Shown here: piece after piece, positions 22,734 to 30,736 of the stretch
Layout: the number at the start of each line of letters is the position of its first letter
Numbering within the stretch: position 1 is the stretch's first letter
Source: Nitrosomonas sp.
GTDB lineage: Bacteria > Pseudomonadota > Gammaproteobacteria > Burkholderiales > Nitrosomonadaceae
Direction: 5' to 3'
NCBI GenBank assembly: GCA_028577615.1
Contig: JAJSDU010000025.1
Location: forward strand, 1-41,478
Length of the DNA: 41,478 bases
Position numbers and translations under genes: made by a program
Notes under the pieces: generated by a model
What the model saw: only the letters and a program-made list of their open reading frames with translations
The model's database searches: none
What the model was told of the DNA's origin: nothing

Positions 22734-24323
22734 TCATGCGGGATTTTCTGTAAAGACATGTTGCATTTCTTGAAAAAGCATTTTCCTGTCTATTTTGCCA
22801 TTCGGACTTCTCGGCAAATTACCCGGACGTATATCGATACGACTGGGCAGCATGAAAGCAGGCAGGTGACGTTTGCAGGCCATTAACAGATCTTCCGCCT
22901 CGAGTTTTTCATTCTTACCTGGTGTGACAATCACCAATATCGCCTGCCCGAGTATCGGATGTGGAACACCGATTGCGGCGGCTTCACCAACCATCCCACT
23001 GGCATAAACCACTTCTTCGATTTCTGTCGGACTGACCCGGTAACCTGAGGTCTTGATCATTTCGTCGCGTCGGCCAATAAAGTAAAGAAAGCCTTCACTA
23101 TCCATGCGCACGGTGTCGCCAGACCATACGGCAAGTTCGGGTATCGTCAGACCATGTTGTTTTGAAATAATCGGCCTGAAACATGCGGCTGTTTTCTCAG
23201 GATCACCCCAATATCCCATCGATACCAGTGCGCCACGATGCACCAGCTCTCCGGGTTCACCAGGCGCGCATGGGGAGCCATCTTCACGCAAAACCAGAAT
23301 CTCGGCATTTGGAATCGCCTTTCCAATGGAATCCGGGCGTTTATCGATTTCATCAGGCGGCAGATAAGTCGAGCGAAATGCTTCTGTCAATCCATACATC
23401 AAGAATATCTGTGTACCAGGCAACACGCCACGAAGCTGATCCAATGTGGCGCGCGGCATTGCGCCGCCAGAGTTGGTAATATATCTCAGTGATCCGGCGG
23501 CACCACTCCAATTTAACTGAGCCAATTGAATCCAGAGCGGTGGTACCGCTGCAAGTCCAGAGATATTTTCCATTTCGACAATACGGATAATGTCTCTGGG
23601 CAACAGGTAATTCATGAGGACATTGGTGGCACCGACATGAAACGCAGTGGTTAATTGGCTTAAGCCATAATCAAAACTGAGCGGCAACACTGAAAGAATA
23701 CGATCTTCAGGCTGATTGCACAGGTATTCCGAAACACTTTTTGCACCTGAAACAATGTTGCGATGAGAAAGTACAACACCTTTGGGTTTACCCGTACTAC
23801 CGGATGTGTACAGGATAGCGGCCATATCGCTATCAATAACACGAAAAGGCTTCTGATCGGATTCACAGGTAAAACAATCGTCCCAGGAAAACAGGTTGAG
23901 ACCCGGAATTTGAGGTAAATTCTCAGTGCTATCGATTATAATGACCGCATGGAGATCATGACAGGCAGGCAGCACATCAATGAGCAGTTTAAACCGCTCT
24001 GCCGAAGTAACCAAAACCCTGACATTGCAGTCAGTCATGATGTATCTGACCTGATCCGGTTTTAAAAGCGGATTTATGGGCACAAAAACGCCACCGGCAG
24101 CATTAGCGGCAAATAAGGCAATTACGGTTTCTATACGCTTCTCAAGATAGACTGCAACACGTTCATGATGCGATAATCCTGCTGCCAAAAAACGCTTGGC
24201 GCATCGTTCGACTGCTTGAGCAATTTCTCCGTAGCTCTTTGTCTGACCTTGATAGGAAAGTGCTTCTGCACGAGGCGATCGGTTTGCAGAATGATAAATC
24301 AAGTCATGTACTAAATTAACCAC
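22734..24323 (-). CDS. Exosortase-associated acyl-CoA/acyl-AMP ligase
   Basis: 529 residues of the ANL adenylate-forming superfamily. Core motifs are visible: AILYTSGSTGKPKGVVLSHRN near 170-190 (P-loop), YGLTEAFRSTYLPPDEID near 300-320, SGDTVRMDSEGFLYFIGRRDEMIK near 395-420, then SGYRVSPTEIEEV, and the catalytic lysine in PNGKIDRKML near 510. The start is GTG 24323 with AGGTGG upstream. The sequence matches the AMP ligase that accompanies XrtA loci. It probably activates a fatty or other carboxylic acid for transfer by the nearby acyltransferase; the acid and the acceptor are not known, and no acyl carrier protein gene is beside it. Confidence 0.87.
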   Translation of the reverse strand: MVNLVHDLIYHSANRSPRAEALSYQGQTKSYGEIAQAVERCAKRFLAAGLSHHERVAVYLEKRIETVIALFAANAAGGVFVPINPLLKPDQVRYIMTDCNVRVLVTSAERFKLLIDVLPACHDLHAVIIIDSTENLPQIPGLNLFSWDDCFTCESDQKPFRVIDSDMAAILYTSGSTGKPKGVVLSHRNIVSGAKSVSEYLCNQPEDRILSVLPLSFDYGLSQLTTAFHVGATNVLMNYLLPRDIIRIVEMENISGLAAVPPLWIQLAQLNWSGAAGSLRYITNSGGAMPRATLDQLRGVLPGTQIFLMYGLTEAFRSTYLPPDEIDKRPDSIGKAIPNAEILVLREDGSPCAPGEPGELVHRGALVSMGYWGDPEKTAACFRPIISKQHGLTIPELAVWSGDTVRMDSEGFLYFIGRRDEMIKTSGYRVSPTEIEEVVYASGMVGEAAAIGVPHPILGQAILVIVTPGKNEKLEAEDLLMACKRHLPAFMLPSRIDIRPGNLPRSPNGKIDRKMLFQEMQHVFTENPA

Positions 24324-24415
24324 CCGTTAGCCACCTGTTTAGTCTATTTTAAGAAAAATTCCAATAAATCCGTATCTTAAAGCTTTAATGATTAAGAGTC
24401 CATGGCATGGCAACC

Positions 24416-25780
24416 TTATTTCAATCCACACCGATTCATTAAATCATAAAGCGTAGGACGACTGACACCGAGCAGTTTTGCCGCATGTGCCACATTGCCA
24501 TCAACTCTTGCCAATGCCTTAATCACAGCCTTGCATTCCTCTTGTTCGCGCAAGGTTTTTAAATTAAGCAATTCCATATCATTATCATTATTTCCAGCCT
24601 GCAAACCCAGATCCTGTGGTGTGATGATCGAATCTTCGGCCATTATAACGGCGCGCTTAATGCAATTTTCTATTTCACGCACATTTCCGGCCCACTGATT
24701 TTTTTCGATAGCTGCTAATGCTTCCTGGCTGAAATTCATTGTTCCTTTTCCTTCTTTTGCACAGAACTTGTTTTTAAAGTGATGCGCCAATAGAATTGCG
24801 TCGCCGATTCGCTTCCTGAGTGGTGGAATTGAAATGACAATTTCACTCAGCCGATAATAGAGATCTTCGCGGAATTGCCCTTGTTTCATCAATTCATTGA
24901 GATTTTGATGCGTCGCGCAGACAATGCGCACATCGACCGGAATTTCTTCGCGCCCGCCAATGCGTTCGATTACTCTTTCCTGCAAGAATCGAAGCAATTT
25001 TGCTTGTAACTGGAAAGGCAAATCTCCCACTTCATCAAGAAAAAAAGTACCGCCGTCAGCCAGTTCTATTTTTCCGGGAGTTTGTTTTGCAGCTCCGGTA
25101 AAAGCACCTTTTTCATGTCCGAATAATTCACTTTCCAGGAGCGTTTCGGGGATAGCGGCACAATTAATAGCAACAAAACGTCTGTCTTTACGATTGCTTA
25201 GATTATGTAATGCTCTTGCCAGCACTTCTTTACCTGTTCCGCTTTCACCCAAAAGCATTACTGTGACATCAGATGGCGCAACTTTTTCAATGTTACGGCA
25301 AGCTTTCAGCAATTCAGCATCTTTCGTGATCAAACCGTCAATAGGCGAACTGCTTTGTGTCAGATTAAGCCGCTTGTTTTCCTGCTGGATGGCGTGTAAA
25401 TAAAATGCGCGTTGGACGACGAGCTTAAGCATTTCGGGGTCAAAAGGTTTTTGTTGAAAATCATAGGCACCTATTTCAATAGCCTTTAACGCATTGGCAT
25501 GATCCTGATTTCCGGTCAATACGATAATTTTTGTATCGGGGGCTAGTGCAAGAATCTGTTTTAATGTCGCAAGGCCTTCAGTTGCGCCATCCTGATCGGG
25601 GGGTAATCCAAGATCCATTGTAATAACAGAAGGTTCATGGCGTCTTACCATAGCCAGCGCACTCTCGCGGTCGGATGCTACTGAAACAGCGTACTGATCA
25701 AAAGTCCAGCGCAATTGTTTTTGCAAACCCAGATCATCTTCAATAATCAGTAATCTTTTTTTGTCCCGATTTTCCGTCAT
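24416..25780 (-). CDS. prsR: PEP-CTERM-box response regulator PrsR, sigma-54 activator type
   Basis: 454 residues with a receiver domain (1-125; acidic pair ED near 14-16, phospho-acceptor Asp56, conserved Lys111), an AAA+ sigma-54 interaction domain (about 145-390) and a Fis-type helix-turn-helix (about 415-454). Walker A is GESGTGKE near 178-185, and GAFTGA at 225-230 is the loop that contacts sigma-54. The motif set matches PrsR, partner of PrsK in XrtA/PEP-CTERM regulation. Its own consensus sigma-70 promoter lies in the 172-base gap after prsK. It probably activates sigma-54 promoters of PEP-CTERM genes elsewhere; none of its target promoters is evident here. Confidence 0.92.
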   Translation of the reverse strand: MTENRDKKRLLIIEDDLGLQKQLRWTFDQYAVSVASDRESALAMVRRHEPSVITMDLGLPPDQDGATEGLATLKQILALAPDTKIIVLTGNQDHANALKAIEIGAYDFQQKPFDPEMLKLVVQRAFYLHAIQQENKRLNLTQSSSPIDGLITKDAELLKACRNIEKVAPSDVTVMLLGESGTGKEVLARALHNLSNRKDRRFVAINCAAIPETLLESELFGHEKGAFTGAAKQTPGKIELADGGTFFLDEVGDLPFQLQAKLLRFLQERVIERIGGREEIPVDVRIVCATHQNLNELMKQGQFREDLYYRLSEIVISIPPLRKRIGDAILLAHHFKNKFCAKEGKGTMNFSQEALAAIEKNQWAGNVREIENCIKRAVIMAEDSIITPQDLGLQAGNNDNDMELLNLKTLREQEECKAVIKALARVDGNVAHAAKLLGVSRPTLYDLMNRCGLK

Positions 25781-25828
25781 GGATTAAACCTATACGTTTA
25801 CCTGAATCGACATGCGACATGTTTTGGT

Positions 25829-25855
25829 ATTATATACATATGCCAATCTTGTCAA
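25829..25855 (-). promoter_or_regulatory. Sigma-70 promoter of prsR
   Basis: Read on the - strand, a perfect TTGACA (25850-25855) and a perfect TATAAT (25829-25834) are separated by 15 bases; the overlapping TAATAC gives the ideal 17-base spacing. The -10 lies 48 bases upstream of the prsR ATG, so prsR can be transcribed apart from prsK. Confidence 0.6.
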
Positions 25856-25952
25856 AAAACAATGTAATCCATTAACGATCTTTATTTCTTGAATTTGACT
25901 CCACCAGGATCAGCGAACAGATTAATACCATAAAAACATGCAGAAACCCAGA

Positions 25953-28043
25953 CTATACGGGCGATATCACAGTGTCCGAAGCACTCGCAACATGTTGTTT
26001 CAAATAGATATAAAAGACAGTACCCGTTGACTCTTGTGTAACCACTTCCAGTTTACCACCAAGCTCATGGATATACTCTCTGCTTTCAAAAACGCCGATG
26101 CCCATACCTGCCGATTTTGTAGACTCAAAAGGTTTGAAAAGTCTTTTCTGGACAAATTCTTCGCTCATACCATGTCCGGTATCCTTCACCTCAATTACCG
26201 CTTGAAAATGTTCGGCATACAAGCGAATTCTGACCGAACCATCTTTGGGCGTAGCTTCTATAGCATTTTGGATAATGTGGCTTATTACACGACTCAGTCG
26301 TGTTTTTTCTGCAGAAACAATGAATTCATCATGACATCTTTCAAAAACAGGCCTGGGCTCGAAAATGGATTTGCTTTCGACAATTTGTTCTAGAAGCTGA
26401 TTCAAGGAAATGAGCTCAGTTTTATCCGGTGCATTGTCTTTGCTCAGTTTTTCCAGTAAGCGCTTCATTTTTCCAACCGAAAGATTCACCGTTTGAATCA
26501 TATCTTCCTGAAACTCGGGATTGTATTTATGTTTGTCAGCATTCGACAATAACAGAGAAAGCTGAAATATCAGATTTTTTAAATCGTGAACGACAAAGGT
26601 CGACATGCGGTTAAATGATTCAAACTGTCTGGCGATCATCAGCGCACGTGATGCTTCTTCCTGTGCCAGATAGCTCACGGCTTGCCTACCGGCAATTTTC
26701 AGCAGATCGCGTATTTCCCAGTTAAGTTTTATAGCGCTTCTGGGTTTTATCAGAAGCACAAAACCGAATAATCCGTCATGCAGTATCAATGGCACAACGA
26801 ATCGGACTTCTGGCCTTTTCTGTAGCCAGTCTGGAATAATTAGAGGTGCATACAGCCCCGGGGTTTTCTGATATTCCCTTAAATCAATAACCCACTCTTT
26901 TTCTTCCAGAAAATTACAGAGTGAGCTATCGGCTTCTATGATCTCCGTAATAGCAGGCATATTTAAGTGATGTACAAGGATATAATGACCAGCTTCATGC
27001 CTCATCCACAAACTGCCACCCGGACTCTCGACCAGCTGCGCAAGTGATTGAATGACGCGTTCTTTTAATTCACCCTTTTGTTCCGACAGAGTAGCTGTGA
27101 AACGTAACCATTCTTCGCGGTAATCGTAGTTGTAGCTGTAGAAATGCTTACTGATCGAGACTTTCAGCCAGGAACGGATAGTGCCTGAAAATATAATCCC
27201 GATAAGCAGCAGAATGGCACCGAATAAAAAACTCATCTGCAATACGATGCCCCAGCTTTCGCCAGAAAAACGCAGGTAATAGCCAACTCCAGCCATAACA
27301 AGCAGGTAAGCAGCGGTACCAAACAAGGCCGCGCTGTAGAAGATAATCTGCCGTGAAACTGAAATGCCCACAGTCCACTGCGGATTACGCGCTGCCGAAA
27401 TAGCTATAAGTGGAACAACCAGCGCATTTATAATTCCCCTGGCATTCCAGAGCTCAAGATTGATGTTCCTAAACAGCAGTGCGTCACTGTACAGATAAAA
27501 ATCGTAAATAAATATCGCACCGATACCTAAACAAATAAACTTGATTCCCCAGCGCTTTTCAACAGGAGAATTTCGGTAGAATTGCTCCACAAGTGTGATG
27601 CCGATAATTGCAATGACAACATTGCCAACAATACTCGCCAGTGTAGTTATCGGTAAACCTGGAAATATTGAGTCGCTGCGATAAACAAAAAGCGTGTAAC
27701 AAATCAGTACTAAATAAACGATCGCGATTACGATAACCGAAATTCTGATTTTAGGAATCAGTGCGGCGTTCCGCTTTTGCTGAAATGGACCAATAAGTGC
27801 GATGAGAAATGCCGACCATCCCGCACTGCGCAGAATTTCAAGAAGATTGGCTGCAGCGGTGAATGAAAGATTCCAGTTGATGTTAATAACTGTCGTGAAA
27901 GCCCATGCAGCCGAAAGCAGACACGCGACAGATAATATCATGCCATACAGGCGGCCACGCCAGCTGGTAATTAAAAGAACAAACAGAAAAAAGAAAGCCA
28001 AAGCAGCTGTCGAATAACTTATCGTCGCTATGTCGGTCCACAT
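25953..28043 (-). CDS. prsK: PEP-CTERM system histidine kinase PrsK
   Basis: 696 residues. About eight membrane segments fill the first 280 residues. A GAF-like domain spans about 310-460. The kinase core follows, with the unusual H-box FVVHDLKNLIFQLSLLLSNA (His near 485) and a HATPase domain (about 555-680) with HIIQNAIEATPKDG, DTGHGMSEEF and GMGIGVFESREY. This matches PrsK, the membrane sensor that pairs with PrsR in exosortase-containing bacteria. It starts 29 bases after the sugar-transferase gene, so the two are probably co-transcribed. Confidence 0.92.
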   Translation of the reverse strand: MWTDIATISYSTAALAFFFLFVLLITSWRGRLYGMILSVACLLSAAWAFTTVININWNLSFTAAANLLEILRSAGWSAFLIALIGPFQQKRNAALIPKIRISVIVIAIVYLVLICYTLFVYRSDSIFPGLPITTLASIVGNVVIAIIGITLVEQFYRNSPVEKRWGIKFICLGIGAIFIYDFYLYSDALLFRNINLELWNARGIINALVVPLIAISAARNPQWTVGISVSRQIIFYSAALFGTAAYLLVMAGVGYYLRFSGESWGIVLQMSFLFGAILLLIGIIFSGTIRSWLKVSISKHFYSYNYDYREEWLRFTATLSEQKGELKERVIQSLAQLVESPGGSLWMRHEAGHYILVHHLNMPAITEIIEADSSLCNFLEEKEWVIDLREYQKTPGLYAPLIIPDWLQKRPEVRFVVPLILHDGLFGFVLLIKPRSAIKLNWEIRDLLKIAGRQAVSYLAQEEASRALMIARQFESFNRMSTFVVHDLKNLIFQLSLLLSNADKHKYNPEFQEDMIQTVNLSVGKMKRLLEKLSKDNAPDKTELISLNQLLEQIVESKSIFEPRPVFERCHDEFIVSAEKTRLSRVISHIIQNAIEATPKDGSVRIRLYAEHFQAVIEVKDTGHGMSEEFVQKRLFKPFESTKSAGMGIGVFESREYIHELGGKLEVVTQESTGTVFYIYLKQHVASASDTVISPV

Positions 28044-28072
28044 TGTTGTTTTCTGTGTGTCTGATCAAGCAG

Positions 28073-29470
28073 TTACCGACTGCCTTTTCTTAGCAATACC
28101 ACTTCAACCGTCAGGATGAGAATGACCAGATCGAGGAACAAACTGTGATTCTTAACGTAATATAAATCATATTGTAATTTCTCAATCGCATCTTCAATGG
28201 AAGATCCATAGGGATAGCGCACCTGCGCCCATCCGGTTATACCTGGTTTAATACTATGCCTGACGTTGTAGTAAGGCACTTGCGCGGTAAGCATGTCAAC
28301 AAAATAAGGACGCTCCGGACGTGGACCGACGAAACTCATCTCGTTCTTTAAAACATTGACGATTTGGGGTAATTCATCGATGCGCAATTTGCGTATGACA
28401 TTGCCGATTTTTGTAATACGGGGATCATCAGAAGCCGCCCATTGCGGTTTTTTGTCTTTTTCGGCATTCTTCAGCATACTCCGGAATTTCAGAACCATAA
28501 ATGTTTCTCCATTTTTTCCAACCCGCTCCTGTCGGTAGAAAATGGGAAAGCCGTCTTCCAGGATGATCAGCAAAGCAGTAATCAACATCACCGGCAGCGT
28601 CGCCAGCAACAGGATAGTACTTGCCAGTACATCGAAAACGCGTTTCATTGATGATCTTGAAAAGCTTTGATCAAACCCGCCACCAAAAACCAGCCAGCTT
28701 GGATAGAGTGAATCCATACGGATATAGCCGCATTCTCTTTCAAAAAATGTGGCTATATCGATAACGCGAATGCCGTGCATTTTGCATTCCAATAACTCCT
28801 GAATTGGAAAATAGCCGCCTCTTCGCTCCTGAGGTGCAATAATTATTTCATCGACTTTATACTTCTGCGCAAGTGCATAGAGGGATTGCTTTTCGGGTAT
28901 AACCAGTGTTGCGGGAACATGACATTCTTCACCGGGATATTGAATAAAACCAACAATTCTGGGCTGTTGATGTTCCAGATAGTTATCATCCCGGTAAAAA
29001 AGCTCTTTGGCGTTTTTGCCGGTTCCCAACACCAAAGTACGCGGCTTCAGAATCGAGGAATTAAACCATTTATACAGGATTATTCTGAAGATCAGTATTT
29101 CAAAAAACGCCAGAGTCATGACAGTGAGCAGCGTCCCGCGGCCAATATATATCTGTGGGAAAACATAGAAAATCAGTATCAGCAATCCAAAGCATAATGC
29201 TGAAGACGGCATAAGGCGGAATAGCGTCGTATTGATACTACGGTTCAGATTGGAGTGATACATACCCATTACTGCCATGCTGAACATCATGATCAGTGCA
29301 AAAATTAAAGCCTCAATCAGTAGATTTCTCAAGAAAACATCTGATAGTGCCTGCGAGTCCGCAAATCGCAGCTGTATGCCAATGTAAAATGCGGCTAAGA
29401 ATAATAAAAAGTCTGTGCTGACAACTAAAAGGGAAAACTTCGAAATATAATGATTATGAATTTTGAGCAA
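28073..29470 (-). CDS. PEP-CTERM-associated polyprenyl-phosphate sugar transferase
   Basis: 465 residues: four N-terminal membrane segments, a Rossmann-like middle domain (about 145-240) with VLGTGKNAKELFYRDD, another membrane segment near 275-295, and the catalytic bacterial sugar-transferase domain (FYRQERVGKNGETFMVLKFRSM, KKPQWAASDDPRITKIGNVIRKLRIDELPQ, FVGPRPERP, GITGWAQVRYPYG). It transfers the first sugar phosphate to a polyprenyl carrier in exopolysaccharide synthesis. The likely start is TTG 29470, which gives the family N-terminus MLKIHNHYI and follows GGAGAGG. It appears to be the first gene of the - strand operon. The other EPS export and polymerisation genes are not in the window. 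Confidence 0.9.
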   Translation of the reverse strand: MLKIHNHYISKFSLLVVSTDFLLFLAAFYIGIQLRFADSQALSDVFLRNLLIEALIFALIMMFSMAVMGMYHSNLNRSINTTLFRLMPSSALCFGLLILIFYVFPQIYIGRGTLLTVMTLAFFEILIFRIILYKWFNSSILKPRTLVLGTGKNAKELFYRDDNYLEHQQPRIVGFIQYPGEECHVPATLVIPEKQSLYALAQKYKVDEIIIAPQERRGGYFPIQELLECKMHGIRVIDIATFFERECGYIRMDSLYPSWLVFGGGFDQSFSRSSMKRVFDVLASTILLLATLPVMLITALLIILEDGFPIFYRQERVGKNGETFMVLKFRSMLKNAEKDKKPQWAASDDPRITKIGNVIRKLRIDELPQIVNVLKNEMSFVGPRPERPYFVDMLTAQVPYYNVRHSIKPGITGWAQVRYPYGSSIEDAIEKLQYDLYYVKNHSLFLDLVILILTVEVVLLRKGSR

Positions 29471-29534
29471 TTTTCCTCTCCAGCTTTTTATAATAAATTT
29501 GAAGGATATCCTAAACCGAAAGGGTTCATTTTAC

Positions 29535-29548
29535 ATCAATCGATTGAT
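29535..29548. promoter_or_regulatory. Perfect 14-base palindrome upstream of the sugar-transferase gene
   Basis: ATCAATCGATTGAT is identical to its reverse complement and lies 65 bases upstream of the sugar-transferase start. The position suits an operator or activator site for the EPS operon. No regulator can be assigned. Confidence 0.35.
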
Positions 29549-29903
29549 CGGCTTAAATATGGCGCGTCAGTATGCCGACTTCAGCGTTCAAATATTGGCA
29601 GCTTTTTACTGTTTTAAAAATTAAAGGTGATTTGTTCAAACCCAACAGCAAATTATCAGTATATTAACGCGTATCGGTATTTGAATTCAGGCGGGACAGT
29701 TTTTATTCAGAAACAGAAATCAGTGACAAGTAATACACATCATGAATCAAACTGTTGCATAAGGGCATTGATTCTACCGAAGAATTCATTTGTTTTCCAG
29801 ACAGTGTTGTATCTGAATGAGTGATGTGAATCAAATTCGCTTCTGCTGGTTTTATAGGCTTATCCAAATTTTGAATTTGAAAATCATTACAGTCATTTTA
29901 TAA

Positions 29904-29934
29904 CTGACTTACGCGTAAAAAAGCGCAATATAAT
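29904..29934 (+). promoter_or_regulatory. Weak candidate promoter of the ABC transporter operon
   Basis: A perfect TATAAT (29929-29934) stands 19 bases after CTGACT, a partial -35 match. It would give a leader of about 130 bases before the ATPase ATG. Confidence 0.3.
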
Positions 29935-30070
29935 GAAATTCTCGAACAGAAACAGATAAACGGAAACCGGAAGCATCTTCAGTTTTTGATCTTAAATACT
30001 GAATTGATTATGTCCGCCGTGATAGAACGGCAAGAAGATTCTTTCATAAAATTTATATTGATATCAGTAA

Positions 30071-30736
30071 ATGCTTGAGTTGCGTCATATCCATAAGTCT
30101 TACGCCGAGAGGCATACGGTGCTTTCCGATATATCTTATTTCCTCAAACCCGGAGAATATGTCGCCATCATGGGTGATTCCGGTGTGGGCAAATCAACTT
30201 TGCTGAATCTTATCGCGGGACTGGACGTGCCTGATTCAGGCGAGATATTCATTAACAATACAATGATTTCGGCATTGAATGACCAGGATGCAACGTTGCT
30301 GCGAAGAAAAGAATTCGGGTTTATTTTTCAGGCATTCCATATCCTGCCGCACCTAACGCTGCTTCAGAATGTTGCGTTACCATTGCTGCTAAATGATTTG
30401 CCTGTTGACCATGCTGATGTTCTCCTGGCCGAGGTAGGCTTAAGAGGTCGTGAAAATGATTTTCCCCGGCAGCTGTCGGGGGGAGAATTACAGCGCGTAG
30501 CCATAGCACGTGCGCTGGTACATCGACCGAAGCTTGTACTGGCTGATGAACCCACCGGAAATCTGGACCCGGATACCGCTTACGGAATACTGCAGTTGAT
30601 GCGCCGCGAAATCAAGAAAAATGGTGCATCCGGCATTTTAGTGACGCATTCCAGGGCAGCAGCAGCAACTGCGGATTATGTGCTGATATTGACCAAACAC
30701 GGTCTGCAACCGGCAACGATAAATACCGACTTATGA
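30071..30736 (+). CDS. ABC transporter ATPase, LolD/MacB type
   Basis: 221 residues with all ABC motifs: Walker [10 protein letters not shown] near 36-44, Q-loop FIFQAF near 87-92, signature [15 protein letters not shown] near 136-150, Walker [13 protein letters not shown] near 156-167 and a switch His in VTHSRAA. The [13 protein letters not shown] and DEPTGNLD wording is typical of the LolD/MacB/FtsE subgroup, which drives FtsX-like permeases. It ends in an ATGA overlap with the permease gene, so the two form one transporter. The likely role is lipid or lipoprotein handling at the inner membrane. Confidence 0.92.
   Translation: MLELRHIHKSYAERHTVLSDISYFLKPGEYVAIMGDSGVGKSTLLNLIAGLDVPDSGEIFINNTMISALNDQDATLLRRKEFGFIFQAFHILPHLTLLQNVALPLLLNDLPVDHADVLLAEVGLRGRENDFPRQLSGGELQRVAIARALVHRPKLVLADEPTGNLDPDTAYGILQLMRREIKKNGASGILVTHSRAAAATADYVLILTKHGLQPATINTDL

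Larger units (their letters stand above)
29471..30070. other. 600-base divergent intergenic region
   Basis: This AT-rich region separates the - strand EPS operon from the + strand ABC operon and should hold both promoters. The 65-codon frame at 29627-29824 has no ribosome site and an unremarkable sequence, so I do not call it a gene. Visible elements are a perfect 14-base palindrome at 29535-29548 and a perfect TATAAT at 29929-29934; no RNA gene or repeat is evident. Confidence 0.6.

Noticed and set aside
20359-29470. PEP-CTERM substrate protein or exosortase gene in the locus
   Set aside because: No C-terminal PEP motif followed by a membrane segment and basic tail, and no XrtA-like frame, was found in the window; only accessory genes are present.
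29627-29824. 65-codon frame in the divergent intergenic region
   Set aside because: No ribosome site, no recognisable family and unremarkable composition; it overlaps the region expected to hold promoters.
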